Below, piece by piece: positions 56,755 through 64,000 of a stretch of DNA of 64,000 nt. Origin of the DNA: Luscinia megarhynchos. Taxonomy: Eukaryota > Chordata > Aves > Passeriformes > Turdidae. The notes beneath the pieces are model-generated. The model saw only the letters and a list, made by a program, of their open reading frames with translations. It was not told the DNA's origin and made no database searches. Each line of letters opens with the position of its first letter. The stretch's first letter is position 1. The translations under genes and the position numbers were made by a program. The stretch lies in NCBI GenBank assembly GCA_034336665.1, contig CM067576.1, positions 16,303,960 to 16,367,959 on the forward strand, given 5' to 3'.

Positions 56755-57505
56755 GGGGAGATGCAGGCGGGGAAACCAGGCAGGGGAAACCAGGCAGGAA
56801 AATGCAGGCGGGGAAAGGCAGCGAGGGGAAATGCAGGGAGGGAAATGCAGGCGGGGGGAATGCAGGCAGGGAAAGGCAAGGAAAACCAGGCAGGAAATGC
56901 AGGAAGGGAAAGGCAGCGAGGGGAAATGCAGGGAGGGAAACACAGGCAGGGAGAGGTGGAGAGGGAAACCAGGCAGGAAAATGCAGGCACGGGAAATGCA
57001 GGCAGGGAAAAGGCAGGCAGAGAAATACAGACAGAGGAAAAGCAGGAGGGGAAATGCAGGCAGGGAAATGCAGGCAGGGAAATGCAGGGGAAACCAGGCA
57101 GGAAATGCAGGCAAAAAAAGGCAGAGAGGGAAACGCAGACAGGGAAAGGCAGGGAGGGGAAATACAGGCAGAGGAAATATAGGCGGGGAAAGGCAGACAG
57201 GGAAATACAGGCAGGGAAAATGCAGTCAGGAAAAAGCAGGTGGGGAAATGCAGGAGGAGGAAATGTAGGCAGGGAAAGGCAGGGAGGGAAATGCAGGCAG
57301 GGAAATGCAGGGAGGGGAAAGGAAGGAAGGAAAACCAGGCAGGAAAAATGCAGGGAGGGAAAGGCAGGGAGGGAAACCAGGCAGGAAAAATGCAGGGAGG
57401 GGAAAGGAAGGAAGGGAAACCAGGCAGGAAAAATGCAGGGAGGGAAATGCAGGCAGGGAAAATGCAGGGAGTGGAAACTAGGCTGGGGAATGCAGGCTGA
57501 GGAAA
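56755..57505. repeat. Purine-rich minisatellite
   Basis: Units of GGCAGGGAAATGCA about 14-17 bp, with GGGAAACCAGGCAGG variants, about 45 units. The plus strand has few T and few C outside GCA and CCAGG. Lys/Gly/Gln-rich open frames are artefacts. Confidence 0.
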
Positions 57506-59894
57506 ACAGGCAGCTCTAGGACACAGCAGGATCTGGGGCACAGCACCAGCACAGAAAGGGGATGAGAGCCCCATTCACCATCCCCTGGATTTTGGGGTCC
57601 AGCCAGGTCTTGCTGTTTTTCCTCTTATCCTTGATTTAACCTCTTTTCTACGAAATCTTTAGAGGAGGGACCAAAATCCTGGTGCCTTGCCCCATCCCTC
57701 GCTCCCAGAGGCTGGGATGAGGTTGTTCCACCTGCTTTGCCCAGGATTTGGGGCATCCCAGCTGGGCAGGAGCAGGATTTGGGGTCCCAGACAGCTTGAA
57801 TTTGCACGTGGGTTTAGCTGAGCTAAAAGCAGCTCTGGGAGGAGGCTGGGCCACTTTGGGAGATATAATTATGTATAAAAAAAGCTTCTTCTGGTCCCTG
57901 CAGGGAGGGGCTGTGTCCAGCTCTGCCTATCAGGGTGTGCTGAGAGCTGCTGGGACCCCAGGCCCGGCTTGGCCACTGCGGGGTGTCCCCTCGTGGCCAG
58001 TGCCAGGCTGGTGCCTGCTCCAGCAGCGTGGCCTGGTTCCCGTCCTGGATTACCCTCTCCCACCAGCGGGAGGGGGAAGAGCTCCCCGAGTGCCAGATGG
58101 TGCCATTTAATTCCTTTTCTGGGTGAGGCTGGAATCTGTTCGTGCCCGTGTGAGCGAGCAGCACCCCAGGAGAGCAGCCCAGGGAGCCTCCAGCTTTGGG
58201 CACAGCCATTTCCTCTCAGCATTCCCAAAATCACCTGAGCTGCGAACACCCCTCCCAGCACGGGGCAGCGTGACCCCAGCTCCTTTTGGGGGGTTTGGCC
58301 AGGTGACCCCTCTTCCCTGCCTGCAGCCCTGCCAGCTTCCCTGGAGCTGGGCTGTGGGAGCTGAGGAAGAGGAGGGGCTGAGGAAGGCAGGGAGGTGTCT
58401 GTGCTTTCCCAGGTGCTGCTGGCAGATTGCTGCCCGTGGCCTGCACTCAGCTCACAATTATCTGGGGTAATGGCAGGGGAGGGTGACCCAGATAGCACGG
58501 GGAGGAGGATAATAAGGAAGATGTAACCGAGGCTTTGGAAAAAGGGAAATGAGGGGGGGGACATGAGAGAGGGAGGAGAGAAGCTCTGGGATGAACCTTG
58601 AGCTGGGATGCTGATCCAGCAGCGCTTGGAGCATCCCCATGGCCCATGTCATCCCTGATCCAGGTAAAGCACCCCTGGTAAGCAAAAATATCCTTTGCTG
58701 GATCGATGGCCCTGCAGGGTCTGGGGTGGAACAGGGGGCAGGCAGAGGACAGGGCTGGCAGCTGTGTCCCAAATGGAATTTTCCTTCCCCAGTGAGGGGG
58801 GGCTGTGTGCTGGGGTGCAGCTCTCAGTCAGCGTGGAGCTGTCCCCAGGTGTCACTGGGGCACCTTGGGGCCAGCACCTGCAGGGCAGCACGGGGGGCCT
58901 GGGGCTGCTGCTGCCCCCTCCCAAAGGGCCCACGCAGCACTTCTATCACCCAGCCAGAGTGATATCCAGTATAAATCTCCCAGCCCTGTGCCATCATCCC
59001 TGCTCCACGAAGAGCTGAGGAAGCAGAGGTGTGAGCCAGCGCTCGTCCATCACACGCAGAGGTGTCCCCACGCTGCTGCCACCTGCTCCAGCCACCCTGG
59101 CACTGCTGTGGCTGCTTCCCTGGGGGCATTCTGCCTCTTCTGCCCCTGGGCTGCAGCTCCTCTCCCTTCATTTTGCCCTGGCCCATCCTGGGTGGGGCAC
59201 AGCTCGCTCTCCCCTCTCCAGCGGGATTTTGGAGAGATTTTCTGAGCCCAGGAATGCAGAGCACTGAAAGAGGGCACTGCTCATCCTCATCGGGCTTTTC
59301 AGGCTCTTCACTGGAAATCAAAGAATCCAGGAATGCTGTGGGATCAGGACAGCCCTGACTTGTCCCCAGCCTGGTGGCTGGAGGGTCTTTGTCCCAGCAG
59401 GGTGACACAGAGGTGACACATCCACAGCACAGAGCAAGGCTCCACCATTTTTATTTCTCAAAGCTCTGAGCTGCAGCTCCCAGCGAGGCACAGGGTCTCA
59501 TTCCAGGCTTTATTTGGGAGCAGAGAGCTCAGGAGGAGCAGCCCCAGGGAGAGGGGCTGTGTGCTCCATCGGGGGTGCTGAGGGGCTGCTGCTGACCCCA
59601 GGGAGGATTCGGGCTGGGAAGGAGTTGGCTGCTGTGGGGACATCATTGCTCTGGGCCCTGCGGAGCAGCAGCAGCGCTCCCAGCACTCCTGGCTCATCAT
59701 CCTGTGATATTTAAACGGCAGAAAAGAAAATAAAGCAGGGGAGGGTGGGATGAGGATGAGCTGGAGGGAAGGGAGGAGCCCCCCTTCCCTCCCACACCTC
59801 CCCACGGCTTCGGGGGACTGGGTGGGCTGGGGTGCCGCTGGTGGGGGGCCAGGCTGGGCTTTGAAGGGGGGGACACGGGGAAGGAGGACGGCGT
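57506..59894. other. Unique sequence, nothing recognised
   Basis: No tandem array, transposon or exon supported. A minus-strand AATAAA lies near 59,510 (CCCAAATAAAGCC) and another near 59,452, without a matching upstream exon that I can see. Confidence 0.
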
Positions 59895-60345
59895 GTTCTG
59901 TGACAGGCTCGAACGTGACTCAACGTCACCTACTTTCCACCACGACAACTTCTGCTGCTTCATCTTTTCCCTGCAAATCTGGGGCTCGGGGAGCTCCAGC
60001 CGTGGCTGTGGAGGGGGGTTAAGGGTAGGGCCCGTGAGGAGGAGGAGGAGGATGAGGATGAGCTTCTTCCCCCTCCCCTCCCCTCCCCTCCTGAGCTGCC
60101 TCCGAGGGCGCCTCCGCCCCAGGGTAGGGAGCACCGAGAGCCCTGCAAAAGCCACTCTTTTATTAATTGAATATTCAATTTTCAAAATAACCTTGAGGAA
60201 CTAAATGAAGAGGCTGGGAAGAGATAGCTAATTGTCAGCTGCACCTGCTCGGCACACAAGCACGAAAATGCTGCTTCCAGCTTCCTTGCAGCCCACTCAC
60301 ACAATTCTGAGGATTTTTTTCCTCCAAGCCGTTTATGTCAGTGCA
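59895..60345. promoter_or_regulatory. Candidate conserved non-coding elements
   Basis: 59,911-59,930 carries TGACTCA (AP-1 type) overlapping ACGTCAC (CRE type). 60,150-60,345 is AT-rich: CTTTTATTAATTGAATATTC, AATTTTCAAAATAACC and GATAGCTAATTGTCAGC. A G/A-rich (GGA)n run separates them near 60,040. Confidence 0.
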
Positions 60346-60989
60346 GAGGGCACAGCACTGTGGGCACCAGTGAGGGGTGTGACAGGGAAATGGGGCTGGG
60401 AAAGCTGGTAAGTGGCTCATCTGCCCCGGGGGGATGATTTTTAGCAGGGCTGGGAGGGCAGGGATGTACATCTCGGGGTGCCACATTGCCAGTCCCCCCA
60501 GACTGTGTTGGCTCTGTGGAGGGAATGCAATGACTGCAGGGCTGGCAGGGACTGGGGACACCCCAGCTTGTCCCCAGAGTCACCAGGACAAGGCTGGGGC
60601 ACTGCTCTGTGGTGCCAGTGCAGGCTTCCCCCTCCTTCCTTTGGGCAATCTCCCCACCCCTGCAGCAGAGCCACAGCCTGAGAAAGTCCTGGTGTCCCCC
60701 CGTGCCAGCTGTCTGCATCCATGGGGCAGCAGGAGCAGCATGATGGCTCTTCCTGGGGGTCCTGAGCCCCCCAGCCTGGCCCTCCTGGGCTTCCCAGAGG
60801 GCTCTAAGGTCACCCAACTTGTGTCCTGGGGGTGCTGAGCCCTCCAATCTGCGCTCCTGAGCACTTCCAGTCTGGACATCCCAGGGTTTTGAGGCCACCC
60901 CTCCCAGCTGGGCATCCTGGTGGTTCTCATCCCCTGCTCATCCCGGGGGTTCTGAGCCGGTTTTTAATTCCAGGTGTTCTGAACTGCCC

Positions 60990-61680
60990 TCCCCATCCCG
61001 GCAAGTCGGGGTTCTGACCCTCCCTATCCTGGTGATTTGGGGTTCTGATCCTCCCTATCCTGGAGATTCGGGGTTCTGAGCACCCTCAACCTGGAGATTC
61101 GGGGTTCTGAGCACCCTTAACCTGGAGATTCGGGGTTCTGAACCCCCATCCTGGCAAGTGGGGGTTCTGACCCTCCCTATCCTGTTGATTTGGGGTTCTG
61201 ATCCTCCCTATCCTGGCCAAACCGGGGGTTCTGAGTCCTCCCATCCTGGCGATTCAGGGCTCTGACCCTCCCATCCTGACGATTCAGGGTTCTGACCCTC
61301 CCTATCCTGGTGATTTGGGGTTCTGACCCTCCCTATCCTGGTGATTCGGGGTTCTGAACACCCCCATCCTGGCAATTCAGGGTTCTAAGCCCTCCCTATC
61401 CTGGTGATTTGGGGTTCTGATCCTCCCTATCCTGGCCAAACCGGGGTTCTGAGTCCTCCCATCCTGGCGATTCAGGGTTCTGATCCTCCCCATCCTGGAG
61501 ATTCGGGGTTCTGAGCACCCTTAACCTGGCGATCAGGGTTCTGAGCACCCCCATCCTGGCAAGTCGGGGTTCTGAGCCCCCCCAGTCCTGGCGAATCGGG
61601 GTTCTGAGCCCCCTCAGTCTAACGATTCAGGATTCTGCCCGTCCCATCCCGGAGATTCGGGGCTCTGACCCTCCCCATCC
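60990..61680. repeat. About 30-bp minisatellite
   Basis: About 23 units of CCTCCCTATCCTGGTGATT followed by TGGGGTTCTGA, with GAGATTCGG, GCAAGTCGG and CCAAACCGG variants. A looser version of the pattern begins near 60,850. Confidence 0.
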
Positions 61681-61864
61681 TGGCCACCCCGGGGCAGAGC
61701 CCTCCCTGCCCACCCGAGCCGGGAGCTGCAGGAGGGGCAGGCAGGAGCCGCGGGGTCACCTCTGCGGGGACGGGGACAGGCAGGAGGGTGGCAGGGAAGG
61801 GGCAGCATCCTCGGGGAGCCTCCCGGCCCGAGCCGCACGCCGGCTCTCACCGCCCCGCTGGCTG

Positions 61865-62130
61865 CCTCCACACTTGGCTGCATTAATAATCAGCCGGCTG
61901 ATGGGGAAGGATTTACCAGCTGTTTTTCATGACTCCATTGGCCTCAGATAAATCAGGGAGGGGGTGTCGCGGGGCGCTTGCCAGGGGCCTGATGGATGGT
62001 GCCGAGCGAGCGGATCGCTCACACGCTGCCACTCGCGGGCTCTGTCAGGCTGCCGGAGAGCTCACCAGTGATTAATGGCCCCAATCAAGAGCGCAGGAAT
62101 CGCCGGGGTGGCACCCAGCCCTCCCCAGCA
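61865..62130. promoter_or_regulatory. Candidate conserved non-coding element
   Basis: GCATTAATAATCAGCCGGC, CTCAGATAAATCAGGG, a small hairpin GAGCGA-GCGGA-TCGCTC (62,004-62,020), then GTGATTAATGGCCCCAATC. Unique and non-coding. Confidence 0.
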
Positions 62131-62204
62131 TCGCCCCTCCCCGCTCTGCTGCTGTAAGGACCCCCTCCCTTCTTCCCCAGCTTGCCCAGTTTGCCCAGTT
62201 TGGC

Positions 62205-62360
62205 GCGGGCAGCTCCGGCAGGCGCGGCTGCAGGATGGAGATTAGCTCTAAAGAGCTGAGCACACACAATATTTCCAAAGCAATTGCAAGCGAAGCAGGG
62301 AGCAGCTGCGGGCTGAGCAGCCCTGCCTCCCTCAATACCGGCAACATCTGGACGCGGCAG
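62205..62360. promoter_or_regulatory. Candidate conserved non-coding element
   Basis: GGAGATTAGCTCTAAAGAGC, CACACAATATTTCC and AAAGCAATTGCAAGCG, unique text in GC-rich flanks. Confidence 0.
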
Positions 62361-62559
62361 CTGTGCCGGCGAGTGAAACCTGTTCGGGGCGAGGGGGAAG
62401 GGAGCGGGACCCCTTCGCTGGTGATGGGAAACCTGCCCGCGGCTCCGGGTCCCTGCGGACGGGAGAATTCTCCGGAGGCGCCATCCCCTCCCTGCGCTTC
62501 AGGGCAGGGCGCGGGGGGAGCCCCTCTGCACCCACCGCGACGGGGAGGCAGCGGCCAGA

Positions 62560-62840
62560 TTCCCTGGGAACTGGGGGAGCCCCTCCTGCTCTCACAGCTC
62601 TGGGAATTGGGGGAGCCCCTCTGCACCCACAGCTCTGGGAATTGGGGGAGCCCCTCTGCACCCACAGCCCTGGGAAAGCACCAGCCCGATTTCTGGGAAC
62701 TGGGGGAGCCCCTCCTGCACCCACAGCTCTGGGAATTGGGGGAGCCCCTCTGCACCCACAGCCCTGGGAATTGGGGGAGCCCCTCCTGCACCCACAGCCC
62801 TGGGAAGGCACCAGCCCGATTTCCTGGGGGAGCCCCTCCT
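62560..62840. repeat. About 37-bp minisatellite
   Basis: About seven units of GGGGGAGCCCCTCCTGCAC followed by CCACAGCTCTGGGAATT. GGGG-GA-GCCCC gives a small hairpin in each unit. Two units carry an AGCACCAGCCCGATTTC insertion in place of the usual link. Confidence 0.
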
Positions 62841-63905
62841 GTACCTCTAGGAAAACACCAGGGCTGATGTTGTAGCTCAGGGATTGCAGTTGGATACCAG
62901 GGGCTGCTGTAACCCCAAAAACGAAGTCCCCAACACATCAGGCCTTGGTGCTGGTGGAATGTGAGCCTTGGGCGGCTGTGCCACCTCCCAGGGCTGCGTG
63001 GGGACGGGCAGAGCAAGCTGCTGGCACACAGGATGCTTCTGTCCCTCTGCCCTGCTCTGGGGCACTGGGGGGCAATCCACGCCCCCACTGAGCCCCACTG
63101 CCCTCCTGGGGACAGTCCCGAGGCAGAGCCCACCTCCTGGTGCCAGGGAACAGGGTGGCACCAGGGAGCGGCCGCGTTTCACAGGGTTTTCAGCAAGAGC
63201 CTCCTGGAAGCCAAAACAACAGAATTATTCCACAATAATGAATGATTCCACTGAATCTGGGGGCAGGAGCAGCGGCCCAGGTGGCATTGCTGCCTCTCTG
63301 GGCACAGCAGGCTCCGTGCCCCCCGTGCCCCCAGCACCTGATGGTCTCTGTCTGTGCCCTGTGGGATGGGATGTGCGGGTGCAAGGGGCAGGAGGGGAGC
63401 TGGAGGGGGCCACACCACGGGACAGCTCCAAGCAGGAGCCCCGTGCCCTCCTGTGGGCACTGCCAGGGGCTGGGGACACGGCTGCAGCCCCTCGGTGTCC
63501 CCAGCTGCGGGCAGGCAGTGCCACCCCAGGGGACAGGGCCAGGTGTGCTGCCCAGGTGATGCCAGGGTTCTGCCAGGGCTTTGATCCCAATCCCTGCCTG
63601 CACTGGGCTCTGATCACTGCTGCCTCGTGGCTCTGCACAGGGCTGGTGAAATATTTACAGCCCACTCCCCTTTGAAGTGTGCTGTGCTGGCAGCCCCCTC
63701 CCTGCAGCTCCTCGGGGTGCTGAGCTCGGTGCCAGTGTGCCCATCCCATGGGATCATCCATGGCACCGAGCCCCTGGCCCCACTCCTGCCCTCCCGTGCT
63801 GCCCAGCGGGGGGCACAAGGATGCCAAGGTGCAAGCCAGGGGCATCTCCCATCCTTGGAGTGCTGTGCTTGTGGTGCCTGGAAGGGCTGAGCTGGAGCAG
63901 AGAGC
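62841..63905. other. Unique sequence, nothing recognised
   Basis: No tandem array, element or exon that I can support. Confidence 0.
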
Positions 63906-63914
63906 ACAGAGCAA

Positions 63915-63945
63915 AAGGAATAAAATCGGTGTTTATTGAAAGGAT
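63915..63945 (-). terminator. Possible polyadenylation site of a minus-strand gene beyond the right edge
   Basis: The minus strand reads CCTTTCAATAAACACCG, then ATTTTATTCCTTTTGC, a canonical AATAAA followed by a U-rich stretch. Its transcript would come from beyond 64,000. A plus-strand AATAAA overlaps (GGAATAAAATCGG at about 63,918), so the direction is not settled. Confidence 0.
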
Positions 63946-64000
63946 CCACCTTGGGCAGTGCAAGAGCCCAAATCAAATCCCAGATGGATCCTGGTCACCA

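Overview
This window looks like vertebrate nuclear DNA, most likely from a songbird (passerine), on a GC-rich, minisatellite-rich segment such as a small microchromosome or a subtelomere. The grounds are several truncated CR1 LINE 3' ends, one solo LTR that I recognise as a common passerine ERV family, split exons with GT-AG borders, and a very high load of tandem repeats. No bacterial, CRISPR, tRNA or rRNA features were seen.

I can support one protein-coding gene: a STARD10-type START-domain lipid-transfer protein on the minus strand, from about 9166 down to 2904, in six exons. All ten splice borders are intact GT/AG. Almost every exon nevertheless needs one or more single-base shifts to read as the START domain. 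Either the assembly has residual indels or the locus is a recently broken copy. Minisatellites fill much of its intron 1 (5363-6964) and intron 5 (3246-4306), and another lies just upstream of exon 1 (9358-9645).

From 9.6 kb to the right edge (about 54 kb) I find no convincing coding exon. The stretch alternates three kinds of sequence. First, about 20 tandem arrays, roughly 18 kb or more than a quarter of the window, with units from 4 to about 65 bp; several are strictly purine/pyrimidine, G-run rich or internally palindromic. Second, CR1 fragments, one solo LTR, an AT-rich interspersed element at 15.2-15.9 kb and an inverted pair of about 200-bp copies (53.0 and 54.75 kb). Third, 20 or more short AT-rich, TAATTA/ATTAAT-bearing islands in GC-rich surroundings, which look like conserved non-coding elements of a developmental regulator's landscape. 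That last reading is inference and needs an alignment. A possible 3' end of another minus-strand gene sits at the extreme right edge (about 63,920-63,940).

The long open reading frames over the arrays (up to 976 codons, often open on both strands) are low-complexity by-products of stop-free repeat units and are not annotated as genes. I did not find a new multi-gene system. The most useful leads are the frame-broken STARD10 locus, the palindromic and G-rich arrays, the inverted 200-bp pair, and the AT islands with internal symmetry (28972-29047; 36794-36824; 18130-18147).

[Form note: the original answer gave no confidence for any feature; the value 0 is a placeholder meaning not stated.]
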